From assembly GCA_016709225.1 (NCBI GenBank), contig JADJEE010000012.1, positions 558,001 to 622,000 on the forward strand: a DNA stretch of 64,000 bases, given 5' to 3'. This document shows positions 27,993 to 36,905 of the stretch, piece after piece. The position numbers and the translations under genes are program-made. The first letter of the stretch is position 1; each line of letters begins with the position of its first letter. Under the pieces are notes generated by a model. That model was not told the DNA's origin, searched no databases, and was given only the letters and a program-made list of their open reading frames with translations. This stretch comes from Deltaproteobacteria bacterium. Lineage in GTDB: Bacteria; Myxococcota_A; Polyangia; Nannocystales; Nannocystaceae.

Positions 27993-29414
27993 TCACTTCC
28001 GGAAGCGGACGTGGAAGTGGTTCGCGTGGCCGCGCCAGTGGCGGATGATGCCGTGGCTGCGGCCGCGGCCGCGGGGGTACTGGAACAGCTCGTCGAGGGT
28101 GTCCTCGTCGACGCCCTTCTCGCTGGCGTAGTCGTACAGCAGCTTCTGGATGCGGTAGTCCATGAAGATGTACGTGACCTCGTCGCTGTCGATGAAGGCC
28201 TTGATGAGCGCCCACGTGCGCGGCACGTCGAGGTTCTTGGAGTGGGCGTGGCGGAACTTGGTCTCGTTGGCGTCGGCGCCCGACAGCACGTAGCCGATGT
28301 CGACGTCGCGGCCGAACTGATGCGACAGGTGCGGCGGGAACTTGCCACCGCCGCGCTTGCTGATGTCGCCGATGTGGATCTTGGGCCCGCCCGGGCTGCG
28401 CTTCTTGTAGCTGGCGACCGCGCCCTGGATGGTCGAGATGGTCTTGCGGGTGCCCCAGGCACCGGCCTCCCACTTCACCACGTAGTGCTTGCCGGGCGGC
28501 AGCTGCATGCCGTCGGGGAGGCGACCGGTGTCGACATCGACGCCGCCGAAGCCCCGCACGATGCGACCGTCGGCCCACACCACCAGCCGCTGGCCCTCGC
28601 GCAGCGCGTTGCGGTCCTCGAGCTTGCCTCGCTGGTAGCGCTCGAGCTCCTTGGGGCTGAGGCCGTACTTCTCGGCGATCGAGCCCAGGTTCTCGCCGTG
28701 CACGACCACGTGGCTGATGCGGTTGCGCTCGCGCGGCGGAATCTGCGGGCACACGCGGATCTTCTTGCCGACGCTCAGCATGTCGGGGTTGCTGCGCAGC
28801 GAGGCGTTCAGACGCAGCAGGTCGGCCTTGCGCACGCCGTAGCGCCCCGCGATCTGGCCCAGGTGCTCGCCGGGCACGACCTCGTGCACGTAGATCGGCG
28901 TCTCGCCGCCGCACTCCTTGGCCTTGACGATCTTCGCGCTGCCCTTGCCGTCGTCGTCGTCGCCCTCGACGCAGACGTTGATGATCTGCCCCACGTGCAG
29001 CGAGTCGGGCGCCTTGGCGACCGCGGCGTTGCGGTTCTTGATGTCACGCTCGGTGACGCCGTACTGCAGCGCGATCTGGGCCAGGGTGTCGCCGTCGTCG
29101 ACCTCGTGCCGCGTGATGGTGCCGCCGTTGCCACAGCGCTTCGCGGTCGACTTGGCGGCGGGCTTGTCGAGGTCGAGCGTGTCGTCGGGCTTGCAGACGT
29201 TCAGCGACTGGCCCAGCCGCAGCTTGTCGGGCGCCTTCGCGAGCGCCGGGTTCAAGTTCATCAGCTCGCGCTGGGAGAGATCGTGCTTGGCCGCGATGCC
29301 GCTGGCGGTGTCACCACCGACGACGGTGTACTCGCAGGGATCGGCGGCTGCGGCCCGCAGTGGACCGCCCACGAGTGCCGCCGCGACGACGAGGACAGGC
29401 GCGAGCCAACGCAT
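27993..29414 (-). CDS. LysM-repeat murein endopeptidase (MepA/M74 type)
   Basis: A 473-aa exported protein (signal 1-24, ending AAAAD). Four LysM modules follow, at roughly 27-75, 100-150, 170-220 and 235-285. The repeats resemble YTVVGGDTASGIAAKHDLS and VVVHGENLGSIAEKYGLS and bind peptidoglycan. The C-terminal 170 residues are a MepA-type (M74) penicillin-insensitive endopeptidase. It has HIGDISKRGGGKFPPHLSH, FGRDVDIGY and the final HWRGHANHFHVRF, which supplies the zinc histidines. MepA cleaves D-Ala-meso-DAP cross-links. E. coli MepA has no LysM modules, so this is the larger deltaproteobacterial form. It is convergent with the amidohydrolase gene. Confidence 0.88.
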   Translation of the reverse strand: MRWLAPVLVVAAALVGGPLRAAAADPCEYTVVGGDTASGIAAKHDLSQRELMNLNPALAKAPDKLRLGQSLNVCKPDDTLDLDKPAAKSTAKRCGNGGTITRHEVDDGDTLAQIALQYGVTERDIKNRNAAVAKAPDSLHVGQIINVCVEGDDDDGKGSAKIVKAKECGGETPIYVHEVVPGEHLGQIAGRYGVRKADLLRLNASLRSNPDMLSVGKKIRVCPQIPPRERNRISHVVVHGENLGSIAEKYGLSPKELERYQRGKLEDRNALREGQRLVVWADGRIVRGFGGVDVDTGRLPDGMQLPPGKHYVVKWEAGAWGTRKTISTIQGAVASYKKRSPGGPKIHIGDISKRGGGKFPPHLSHQFGRDVDIGYVLSGADANETKFRHAHSKNLDVPRTWALIKAFIDSDEVTYIFMDYRIQKLLYDYASEKGVDEDTLDELFQYPRGRGRSHGIIRHWRGHANHFHVRFRK

Positions 29415-29519
29415 GGGCGCCAAGGATTTGCACAGGCGTTCGCACGGCGCAATGGGATCGGCTGGAGCAACCGTCCCGAACCGGTGCGCGCGCACCATCG
29501 GGCGCCGCCGATCGCGGCC

Positions 29520-29786
29520 TCACGCCGCCGCGCGCGTGAGCAACAGCAGCTCGCGCTTGAGCACGAACGCGGCCTCGACGTCGTTGAACAGCGCGATCTG
29601 CAGCGCCAGCGGCTGCGCGAGCTCGGCCAGCGCGCGGTGATCGAGCTTGCGCGGCTCGATGCCGACCCGCTCGCACGCCGCCCGCAGCGTCGCCCACGGG
29701 AACGCGGTGTAGCGCGACAGGACGTCGAGCACGGCGTCGCACAGCGGGGACACGTACGCGGCGGCGGCGGGACGATCGATCGGCAT
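29520..29786 (-). CDS. Small hypothetical protein
   Basis: An 88-aa soluble helical protein from ATG 29786. It begins with MPIDRPAAAAYVSPLCDAVL and ends with FVLKRELLLLTRAAA. Composition (leucine- and alanine-rich helices, balanced charge) looks like a real protein, unlike the Arg/Pro/Ser-rich antisense frames around it. It lies downstream of the Ser/Thr kinase gene on the same strand (64-bp gap), so it may be co-transcribed with it. No known family was recognised and no function is proposed. Confidence 0.55.
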   Translation of the reverse strand: MPIDRPAAAAYVSPLCDAVLDVLSRYTAFPWATLRAACERVGIEPRKLDHRALAELAQPLALQIALFNDVEAAFVLKRELLLLTRAAA

Positions 29787-29850
29787 GCAGGACGCTGTGG
29801 TCCTGTCATCGTCGGAGCCGTGCGCGGACTTGAGCCGATGCGCGATCGCG

Positions 29851-31113
29851 TCAGTCGCCGAACATGATGCGCGAGGTGAACGCGATCGACGCCAACAACG
29901 AGTTGATCGATGGGTGGCGATCGGCCGGATCGACCGCGAGGCCACGCAACACGATGGTGCGCAGCCAGCCCGGCACCCGCGAGCGTGGTGGCGGCTCGCG
30001 TCGGTGGCCACGCGTCACGTTCTGGGCGATCTCGCGTGCGGTCTCGCCGGCGAACGGGCGCTCGCCGTAGAGCCCCTCGTAGAGCGCGACGCAGAAGGCG
30101 AACTGGTCCGTGCGTGCATCGGCGCCCGCGCCGGTGAACAGCTCCGGGGCCATGTACGCCGGCGTGCCGACGCACAGGAACGTCGTGCCGGGATCGCCGA
30201 TCTCGCCGGTCACCGATCGCAGGCCGCCGATCGAGCCGTCGACCAGTGATCCCGAGGCGAACGACATCGACGAGGTCACGTCGACGCGCTCGCGCACGAG
30301 GCTCTCGGACGCGTCGCCGGGGCCGGTCGAGAACACGTCGCCGCGCGAGCGCGACAGCTCCCACGTGCCGGTGGTCGAGGCCTCGAACACGCCGGTGGTC
30401 GCGGCCTGGAACACGCCGGAGCCCGCAGCGTCGAAGGTGCTCGACGACATCACGTCGGCGACGCGACCGTCCCCGAGCGTGACCGAGGCATCGAGCACGT
30501 CGGCGGCGCGGCCGGGGTTGGTCACATCGATCTCGTGGTCGCGCGCACCCGCCACCGATGCCGCCGGGACCTCACCGAAGTGGGCGAGCCCGAAGTCGAC
30601 CACGCGCGGCCGGTGATCGGGGCCGACCAGCACGTTCGCGGGCTTGAAGTCGCGGTGCAGCAGGCCCACGCCATGCGCCGCGGCGAGCCCACGCCCGGCG
30701 TGGAAGAACATGTTCAGCACCTCACGCCACGTGCGGGGCGTGCCGGCCAACCACGTCGACAACGCCGGGCCCTGGACCAGCTCCATCGCGACGTAGCCGC
30801 TGCCGTCGTGCTCACCGACGTCGAAGATGGTGACGACGTTGGGGTGGGCGAGCCGGGCGGCGGTCTGGGCCTCGCGGCGCAGCAGCTCGCTGGCGCGCTC
30901 GAGCTGGCCGGCGCGCACGCGATCGCGACGCAGGAGCTTGACCGCGACGTCGCGCTGCAGCACCGGATCCCACGCCGCGTAGACGATGCCCATGCCGCCG
31001 AAGCCGAGCACGGCGCGCACCTCGAAGCGCCCGATCGCGCTCGGCGGCTGGCCCGGGGGCCGGTCGTCCGGCGGCCGGTCGGCGGGGTCGGTGACGCTCA
31101 CGGTCGACGGCAT
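29851..31113 (-). CDS. Hanks-type Ser/Thr protein kinase with a long activation-loop insert
   Basis: A 420-aa kinase without membrane helices. The catalytic elements are present: glycine loop GFGGMGIVY (37-45), the VAVKLL lysine at 59, LLHRDFKPANVL (catalytic Asp 155), VVDFGLAHFG (DFG 173-175) and GTPAYMAPEL (APE 322-324). Between DFG and APE there are about 130 extra residues (183-312), rich in Ser, Thr, Gly and Asp. They include loose repeats such as SGVFQAATTGVFEASTTGTW. A normal activation segment is about 20-35 residues. The insert offers many possible phospho-acceptors. The protein ends shortly after the kinase lobe. It is divergent from selB. Confidence 0.9.
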   Translation of the reverse strand: MPSTVSVTDPADRPPDDRPPGQPPSAIGRFEVRAVLGFGGMGIVYAAWDPVLQRDVAVKLLRRDRVRAGQLERASELLRREAQTAARLAHPNVVTIFDVGEHDGSGYVAMELVQGPALSTWLAGTPRTWREVLNMFFHAGRGLAAAHGVGLLHRDFKPANVLVGPDHRPRVVDFGLAHFGEVPAASVAGARDHEIDVTNPGRAADVLDASVTLGDGRVADVMSSSTFDAAGSGVFQAATTGVFEASTTGTWELSRSRGDVFSTGPGDASESLVRERVDVTSSMSFASGSLVDGSIGGLRSVTGEIGDPGTTFLCVGTPAYMAPELFTGAGADARTDQFAFCVALYEGLYGERPFAGETAREIAQNVTRGHRREPPPRSRVPGWLRTIVLRGLAVDPADRHPSINSLLASIAFTSRIMFGD

Positions 31114-31202
31114 CGTAGCACCAATGTCCCGCCCGGGATCGCGACGCGAGGAGCCTGCCGCCAGGGCGCGTACACTACGGCCGGGAAAGGCGCCCGCCTC
31201 GC

Positions 31203-33209
31203 TTGAGCAAATCGCCCCACGCCATCGTGGTCGGCACCGCTGGTCACATCGACCACGGCAAGACCACCCTCGTTCGCGCGCTGACCGGCATCGACACCGA
31301 TCGTCTGCCCGAGGAGAAGCGCCGCGGCATCACCATCGAGCTCGGCTTCGCCGCGTGGCCGATCGCGCCCGACCTGGAGGCCAGCATCGTCGACGTCCCG
31401 GGCCACGAGGGCTTCGTGCGCACGATGGTCGCCGGCGCCGGTGGCATCGATCTGGTGGTGTTGGTGGTGTCGGCCGAGGACGGCGTGATGCCGCAGACCC
31501 GCGAGCACATCAACGTGTGTCGATTGCTCGGGGTCGCCGCGGGCGTGGTCGCGCTGACGAAGATCGATCGTCTCGGCGATGACCCCGAAGCGCTCGAGCT
31601 CGCGACCGACGACGTGCGCGGAGCCCTGGCGGGCACGCCGTTCGCCGAGGCCCCGATCGTGCCGTGCAGCGCGGTGACCGGGGTCGGCATCGAGCAGCTG
31701 CGCGACACCGTGCGCCGCATCGCGGCCAAGCTGCCGCGGCGCGACAACGGCGGCGCGGTGATCCTCGGGGTCGATCGGGTGTTCACGATCAAGGGCCACG
31801 GCACCGTCGTCACCGGCACGCTGCTGTCGGGCTCGGTCGACGTGCGCGGCGACGAGTCGCTGGTGCTGGTGCCCCATGGCCCCGACCGCGAGCCCTTCGC
31901 GGTGCGTGCCCGCGCCGCGCAGGTCCGCGGTGACACCCGCGATCGGGTGCTCGCGGGTTGTCGGCTCGCGCTCAACCTCGCGGGCGTCGAGCGCACCGCG
32001 GTCGAGCGCGGCGACGTCGTCACCCGCGGGCCCGAGGTCGCGCGGCAGTCGTTCGTGCACGCCAAGCTGCTGCACCTGCCCGGTCACAGCCCGACGTGGA
32101 CCCACGGCACCACGCTGCAGATCTGCGCCGGCACGGCCCACGGCGTGGGCGTGCTCGATCCGCTGTGGGTCGTGCCGAGCGCCGGTGCCACCGGCGAGGC
32201 GAGCTCCAGCGACGGCGTCGAGGTCCCGCCCGGCGCCGAGGCGATCGTGCGCATCCGGCTGGAGGCACCGCTGCCGCTCTGGCGCGGACAACGACTGGTC
32301 GTGCGCGCCTTCGCCGAGCCGCACGACGACTGGTCGGGTCGCACCGTCGGCGGCGGCGTCGTGCTCGACCCGGAGCCCTCGGAGGGCCGCGGACAACGGC
32401 CGCGGTGGATCGCGCTGGCCCGCGCGCTCGATCACGCCGACGCCGAGGTGCGGCGCAACGCGTTGCTGCACGACGCGGGACTGGCGGGCATCGACACCGA
32501 CGCACTGTCGCGACGCGCCGGCGGCGATGCGCGTGCGCAGCTGCAGCGGCAGATCGCCCGCGGCGAGCTGCTCGAGCTGCAAGGTGGTCGCTTCGTGCTC
32601 GAGGCCGGCCTGCGGCCGGTGGTCGAGCGCTGCATTGCGCTGGTCGATCGCTTCCACGCCGCCAATCCCCTGCAGGCCGGCATGGCCCGCGCCGCGCTCG
32701 AGGGCGCGCTCGAGGGTCGCCTCGCCGCCGACGTGCGCGCGCTCGCAGTCGATCGCGCGATCGCCCGCGGAGGGCTGCGCGTGGTCGACGACTTCGGCAC
32801 CGTCGCGCGGCCCGGCAAGGGCCTGCAGCCCGGCGGCGAGCTGCCCGGACACATGAAGTCGATCCTCGCGCGCTACCTCGAGGGCGGGCTCACGCCACCG
32901 ACCCTGCGCGAGGTCGGCGACGCGGTCGCGCGACCACCCCGCGACGTGCTCGAGATGGTCACCTCGCTGCAGCGCATGGGCAAGCTCGTGCGCATCACCG
33001 CCGATCTCTCGCTCGCGCGCGAGAGCCACGACGAGCTGTGCTCGCGCGTGCGCACGCACCTGCGCGAGCACGGCACCATCGACGTGCAGGCGCTCAAGCA
33101 GCTCGCCGGGCTCTCGCGCAAGTTCGCGGTGCCGATGCTCGAGCACCTCGACGAGCTGCAGATCACGCTGCGCCAGGGCGACGCGCGGATCCCCGGCCCC
33201 AAGCTGTGA
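31203..33209 (+). CDS. selB: Selenocysteine-specific elongation factor SelB
   Basis: A 668-aa SelB, the GTPase that delivers Sec-tRNA to UGA codons bearing a SECIS element. The start is TTG 31203, directly before MSKSPHAIVVGTAGHIDHG. G motifs are GHIDHGKTTL, DVPGHEGFVRTM and TKIDRLG, and the switch region RRGITIELGFAAW is typical of SelB. Domains II and III follow (FTIKGHGTVVTGTLLSG). The C-terminal winged-helix repeats that bind SECIS RNA occupy about 400-668 (LREHGTIDVQALKQLAGLS, RKFAVPMLEHLDEL). No selA, selD or tRNA-Sec gene is in the window. The TGA stop is inside an 18-bp tandem repeat. Confidence 0.93.
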   Translation: MSKSPHAIVVGTAGHIDHGKTTLVRALTGIDTDRLPEEKRRGITIELGFAAWPIAPDLEASIVDVPGHEGFVRTMVAGAGGIDLVVLVVSAEDGVMPQTREHINVCRLLGVAAGVVALTKIDRLGDDPEALELATDDVRGALAGTPFAEAPIVPCSAVTGVGIEQLRDTVRRIAAKLPRRDNGGAVILGVDRVFTIKGHGTVVTGTLLSGSVDVRGDESLVLVPHGPDREPFAVRARAAQVRGDTRDRVLAGCRLALNLAGVERTAVERGDVVTRGPEVARQSFVHAKLLHLPGHSPTWTHGTTLQICAGTAHGVGVLDPLWVVPSAGATGEASSSDGVEVPPGAEAIVRIRLEAPLPLWRGQRLVVRAFAEPHDDWSGRTVGGGVVLDPEPSEGRGQRPRWIALARALDHADAEVRRNALLHDAGLAGIDTDALSRRAGGDARAQLQRQIARGELLELQGGRFVLEAGLRPVVERCIALVDRFHAANPLQAGMARAALEGALEGRLAADVRALAVDRAIARGGLRVVDDFGTVARPGKGLQPGGELPGHMKSILARYLEGGLTPPTLREVGDAVARPPRDVLEMVTSLQRMGKLVRITADLSLARESHDELCSRVRTHLREHGTIDVQALKQLAGLSRKFAVPMLEHLDELQITLRQGDARIPGPKL

Positions 33210-33232
33210 GCCCACCCCAAGCTGTGAGCCCA
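33197..33232 (+). repeat. 18-bp tandem duplication across the selB stop codon
   Basis: CCCCAAGCTGTGAGCCCA occurs twice in succession (33197-33214 and 33215-33232). The first copy encodes the last residues PKL and the TGA stop of SelB. The second copy repeats the same codons after the stop. Confidence 0.8.
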
Positions 33233-33378
33233 CGCGGCTGCGCGCGCATCGACCCGGCCGGCGCTGCGCTCGCAGCCGCCGCCACGCAGGAATCGCTGCG
33301 GTGCGGGGCGACACACCTGCGGCGATTTTGCGCAGCGGCGCGCCGGCGAGCACGCGGCGTTGTGACATACTCCCGAGC

Positions 33379-33897
33379 ATGATGTCGGCCTCGCCTGCGC
33401 GTGCCCGCAGCCTCCTTTGTGGCGTGTTCGTGCTGCTCGGCGCGTGCGATCCGAAGGCCGGTGCGGGTGACGAGGACGGTGGCTCGGGCGACGCGGGCTC
33501 GAGCACCGGCGAGCCCGTCAGCGGTTGCGCCGCAGAGGATCGCGACGACGACTATGCGCTCGGGCTCGCCCGCGACGGCAGCAAGCTGAGGGTGCGCTTC
33601 GTCGATGCGCTGCCGGCCCCGCCCTCGCGGGGCGACAACACCTGGACCCTCGCAGTCGAAGACCTCGCGACCGGCATGCCGGTCGACGACGCCCAGCTCG
33701 CGGTCGAGCCGTACATGCCCGACCACATGCACGGCACTTCGATCGCGTGTCACGTGACCGACATGGACCCGCCCGGCGAGGTGATGCTCGAGCCGGTCAA
33801 CCTGTTCATGCCCGTCCTCTGGGAGGTCCGCCTGCACTTCACCCTCGCCGACGCCTCGACCGACACCGTCGTGTTCAAGTTCTGCGTCGACCCCTGA
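33379..33897 (+). CDS. YtkA-like domain lipoprotein
   Basis: A 172-aa lipoprotein: ATG 33379 (double ATG), signal ending LLGAC, spacer rich in Gly, Asp and Ser to about residue 50. The mature domain includes LRVRFVDALPAPPSRGDNTW, VDDAQLAVEPYMPDHMHGT and VNLFMPVLWEVRLHFT. This is the pattern of YtkA-like domains, a small beta-sandwich often associated with copper or redox proteins. The His/Met-rich PDHMHG could bind a metal. A RegB-type sensor kinase gene starts 10 bp downstream, so this lipoprotein may be co-transcribed with the redox two-component pair. Confidence 0.75.
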   Translation: MMSASPARARSLLCGVFVLLGACDPKAGAGDEDGGSGDAGSSTGEPVSGCAAEDRDDDYALGLARDGSKLRVRFVDALPAPPSRGDNTWTLAVEDLATGMPVDDAQLAVEPYMPDHMHGTSIACHVTDMDPPGEVMLEPVNLFMPVLWEVRLHFTLADASTDTVVFKFCVDP

Positions 33898-33907
33898 CCG
33901 CGCGCCC

Positions 33908-35263
33908 ATGGCCGACCGCATCGAGTCGCGCGCGACCCTGCCGTGGTTGGTGCGCCTGCGTTGGCTCGCGATCGCGGGTCAGCTGGCCGCGATCGTCCTC
34001 TACCACCGCGAGCTCGACATGGCCCTGCCGTGGCGCGCGGTGGTGCCCTTGCTCGGCTTCACCGCGCTGACCAACCTCGCATTGGCGCTGTGGCTGCGCC
34101 GCCACCCCGCACCGCGCGAGCCCGATCGCTTGATGGTCGCGGCGCTCACCCTCGACACCGCCACGCTGACGGTGTTGCTGGCGACCACCGGCGGTGCCGC
34201 CAACCCCTTCACGATCTTCTACATCGCGCACATCGTGCTCGCGGCGGTGGTGTTGACCACGCGCTCGACGGTGTGGATCACCGTGTTGTCGGCGCTGTGC
34301 TTCGGCGCGCTGTTCCTGCTGCCCGCCGACGAACACGCGCACCACCACCACGACGGCATGATGATGCCCGATCCGATGCTGGGGGCGCATCTGCGGGGCA
34401 TGTGGATCGCGTTCGCCATCGCTGCGACGGTGATCGCGTTCTTCGTCCGCAAGATCTCGCTCACCATCGCCGAGCAGCACGAGCAGATCGCACGCCTGCG
34501 CGAGCGCGACGCCTCACGCGCGCGGCTGGCCTCACTCGCCGCGCTTGCGGCCGGCGCCGCGCACGAGCTCGGCACGCCGCTGGGCACCATCGCGGTCGCG
34601 GCACGCGAGATGGAGCTCGAGTGCACGCGACACGGTGTCGACGACGGTGCGCTCGCCGACGTGCGGCTCATCATCGAGGAGGTCCAGCGCTGTCGCTCGA
34701 TCCTCGGCGGCATGTCGGCCCACGCCGGCGAGGAGGATCTGCGGCTGCGCCGGGTGCCGGCGCGCGAGCTGCTCGAGGGCGTGCGCGCGCGCTTCGACGA
34801 GCGCCATGCCGCCGCGATCCGCATCCGCGTGCCGGCCGGCGAGCCCGCGGTCGTGTGTCCGCCCGAGGCGACGGTACGCACGCTGGCATCGCTGGTGAAG
34901 AACGCCTTCGATGCCGGTGCCGACGATGCCGTCGATCTCGAGGCGCTGCCGCAGCCCGAGGCGACCTGCATCGTGGTGCGCGACCGTGGCCACGGCATGA
35001 GCGAGGCCGTGCTCGCACGGGCGGGCGAGCCCTTCTTCACCACCAAGGAGCCCGGCGCCGGCATGGGCCTGGGGCTGTTCATCGCGCGCAGTCTGGTCGA
35101 GTCGCTGGGCGGCAAGCTCGAGCTGCAGCCCCGCGAGGGCGGCGGCACCGAGGTGCGGGTGACACTTCCGCACGGCGGCGCGATCGCGGGTGCCGCCAGC
35201 TCCGACGCCCTGCGACCGCTGCTCGACGGCGACGAGCCGGCGCTGCAAGGGAGCCGAGCATGA
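33908..35263 (+). CDS. regB: RegB/PrrB-type redox-sensing histidine kinase
   Basis: A 451-aa membrane histidine kinase with six hydrophobic segments in residues 15-180. The segment GGAANPF (95-101) corresponds to the quinone-site motif GGxxNPF of RegB/PrrB. The H-box is AAHELGTPLGTI with His219. C261 in EEVQRCRSILGGM sits where RegB has its redox-active cysteine (Cys265 in Rhodobacter capsulatus). The ATPase motifs LVKNAFDAGADD, VRDRGHGMSE and GMGLGLFIAR complete the kinase. Odd feature: a His-rich stretch DEHAHHHHDGMMM in the loop before the last helix, which could bind metal. The stop overlaps the start of the response regulator (ATGA). Confidence 0.88.
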   Translation: MADRIESRATLPWLVRLRWLAIAGQLAAIVLYHRELDMALPWRAVVPLLGFTALTNLALALWLRRHPAPREPDRLMVAALTLDTATLTVLLATTGGAANPFTIFYIAHIVLAAVVLTTRSTVWITVLSALCFGALFLLPADEHAHHHHDGMMMPDPMLGAHLRGMWIAFAIAATVIAFFVRKISLTIAEQHEQIARLRERDASRARLASLAALAAGAAHELGTPLGTIAVAAREMELECTRHGVDDGALADVRLIIEEVQRCRSILGGMSAHAGEEDLRLRRVPARELLEGVRARFDERHAAAIRIRVPAGEPAVVCPPEATVRTLASLVKNAFDAGADDAVDLEALPQPEATCIVVRDRGHGMSEAVLARAGEPFFTTKEPGAGMGLGLFIARSLVESLGGKLELQPREGGGTEVRVTLPHGGAIAGAASSDALRPLLDGDEPALQGSRA

Positions 35264-35835
35264 CCGACGATGCCGACGCGAACTCGGACGCTGCGTCGAC
35301 GCCCATCCTCCTCGTCGACGACGACGAGCGCTTCCGTGAGCGACTGGCACGGGCGCTCAGTCAGCGCGGCGTCGAGGTGTGGACGGCGGCCGACCGCGAC
35401 GAGGCGATCGCGATCGCCCAGTCGCACACCATCGAGCGCGCGATCGTAGATCTGCGGATGCCCGGTGCCCACGGCCTCAAGGTGCTGCGGGAGCTGCTCG
35501 AGCTGCACCCGGCCGCGCTGGTGGTGATGCTCACCGGCTACTTCTCGATCGCCACCACGGTCGAGGCCATCCGGCTCGGCGCCCGCGACTACCTGGTCAA
35601 GCCCTGCGATGCCGACCGCATCCTCTCGGCGTTCGACCGCGAGCCCGGTGAGGGCGTGCAGACCGACGAGCAGGCGCTGCAGCTCGAGACGCCCTCGCTG
35701 GCGCGGGTCGAGTGGGAGCACATCGAGCGGGTGCTGCGGGAGTGCGGCGGCAACGTCTCGAAGGCCGCGCGGGTGCTCGGCATCCACCGCCGCACGCTGC
35801 AGTACAAGCTCTCGAAGTTCCCGCAGGCGCGCTAG
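35260..35835 (+). CDS. regA: RegA/PrrA-type response regulator
   Basis: A 191-aa regulator. The receiver domain has ILLVDDDERFRERLARAL, phospho-acceptor Asp in AIVDLRMPG, and VVMLTGYFSIATTVEAIRLG with DYLVKP, which closely follow the RegA/PrrA/ActR pattern. The short C-terminal Fis-like helix-turn-helix is NVSKAARVLGIHRRTLQYKL. In proteobacteria RegBA systems respond to redox state and control respiration, electron transfer and carbon or nitrogen fixation genes. The start codon overlaps the kinase stop by four bases, so the pair is translationally coupled. Confidence 0.9.
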   Translation: MTDDADANSDAASTPILLVDDDERFRERLARALSQRGVEVWTAADRDEAIAIAQSHTIERAIVDLRMPGAHGLKVLRELLELHPAALVVMLTGYFSIATTVEAIRLGARDYLVKPCDADRILSAFDREPGEGVQTDEQALQLETPSLARVEWEHIERVLRECGGNVSKAARVLGIHRRTLQYKLSKFPQAR

Positions 35836-35960
35836 CGCACCGCAAGCTCGTGCGCCCTTGGGGGCCCCCGGCCACGCCAGGGCTGCGACGACGGCAACGC
35901 CAGGCCGCGCGACCTCGGTTGCGCATGCCGCCGGCCTCGACGTACGCTGTGAAGCTGTTG

Positions 35961-36887
35961 ATGTCGCGCCATCGCAGCCCGCTGCTCGGTGTGCTCACGC
36001 TGCTGTCGGCGTGTGCGGGCAGCAGCATCGACGACGGCGGCTCGTTCTCCGGGGGCCTGTTCTCGGGCTCCGCCGAGACCGGTGGCTCGGCCACCGTTGG
36101 CACCGCGTCGGGCACCGCGGGCACCGCGGGCACCGGGGCGACCGAGGGCACCGAAGGCATGAGCTCCACCAGCGCGGATGCCAGCACCACCGGCTCGCCC
36201 AGCACCACCGCGAGCAGCACCGATCCCTCGGCGAGCTCCGCGGTCGACAGCTCGGGCAGCGACGGCAGCAGCGGCGATCCGGTGCAGCCCTTCTGCGGTG
36301 ACGGCACGATCGATCCCGGCGAGGGCTGCGACGACGGCAACGCCGACGACACCGACGCGTGTCTGGCGACCTGCGTCGCAGCCAGCTGCGGCGACGGCTT
36401 CGTGCAAGCGAACGTGGAGGCCTGTGACGACGGCGTGAACGACGGCAGCTACGGCGGCTGCAACCCCGGCTGCGCGCAGCTCGGCCCCTTCTGCGGCGAC
36501 GCCGGCGTGCAGGCGCAGGAGCAGTGCGACCCCGGCGTCGCGCTGCCGTGGGTCAACGTCGGCTGCAGCGCCGCGTGCGTCTACGATTTCTCCGGCATCA
36601 CGCAGCTGTACTGCAATGGTTCGTGCTCATGGGCGGGCGCAGACAGCTGCGACCAGGCCGACGCCGACATCTACTGCCAGCTCGTGACCGGCGACTCGAC
36701 CAGCACCGCGAGCTCGTTCCAGGTGGTCACCGCCCTCGATGCCCCAGGCTTCGCGTGCCCGTCGTACGGCACCAACCTCGGCACCATGCCGGGCTTCGGC
36801 GTGAACGTGAGCGTGTGGTACCAGGACAGCAGCATCCTGGCCAACCACGGCGGCGGCGAAGTGATCGCCAACGCGGTCTGCACGTAG
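35961..36887 (+). CDS. DUF4215-type Cys-rich repeat lipoprotein
   Basis: A 308-aa lipoprotein with signal MSRHRSPLLGVLTLLSAC and a long Gly/Ser/Thr spacer (residues 19-108). Next come Myxococcus-type cysteine-rich repeats: FCGDGTIDPGEGCDDGNADD, CGDGFVQANVEACDDG and FCGDAGVQAQEQCD. The C-terminal 110 residues form another small domain with paired cysteines (YCNGSCSW, SCDQADADIYC), ending in ANAVCT. DUF4215 repeats occur in large numbers of myxobacterial surface proteins, some of which carry the MYXO-CTERM sorting signal; this one is instead lipid-anchored. Function is unknown. Confidence 0.82.
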   Translation: MSRHRSPLLGVLTLLSACAGSSIDDGGSFSGGLFSGSAETGGSATVGTASGTAGTAGTGATEGTEGMSSTSADASTTGSPSTTASSTDPSASSAVDSSGSDGSSGDPVQPFCGDGTIDPGEGCDDGNADDTDACLATCVAASCGDGFVQANVEACDDGVNDGSYGGCNPGCAQLGPFCGDAGVQAQEQCDPGVALPWVNVGCSAACVYDFSGITQLYCNGSCSWAGADSCDQADADIYCQLVTGDSTSTASSFQVVTALDAPGFACPSYGTNLGTMPGFGVNVSVWYQDSSILANHGGGEVIANAVCT

Positions 36888-36905
36888 CGCGAGGGAGACG
36901 CGCGC

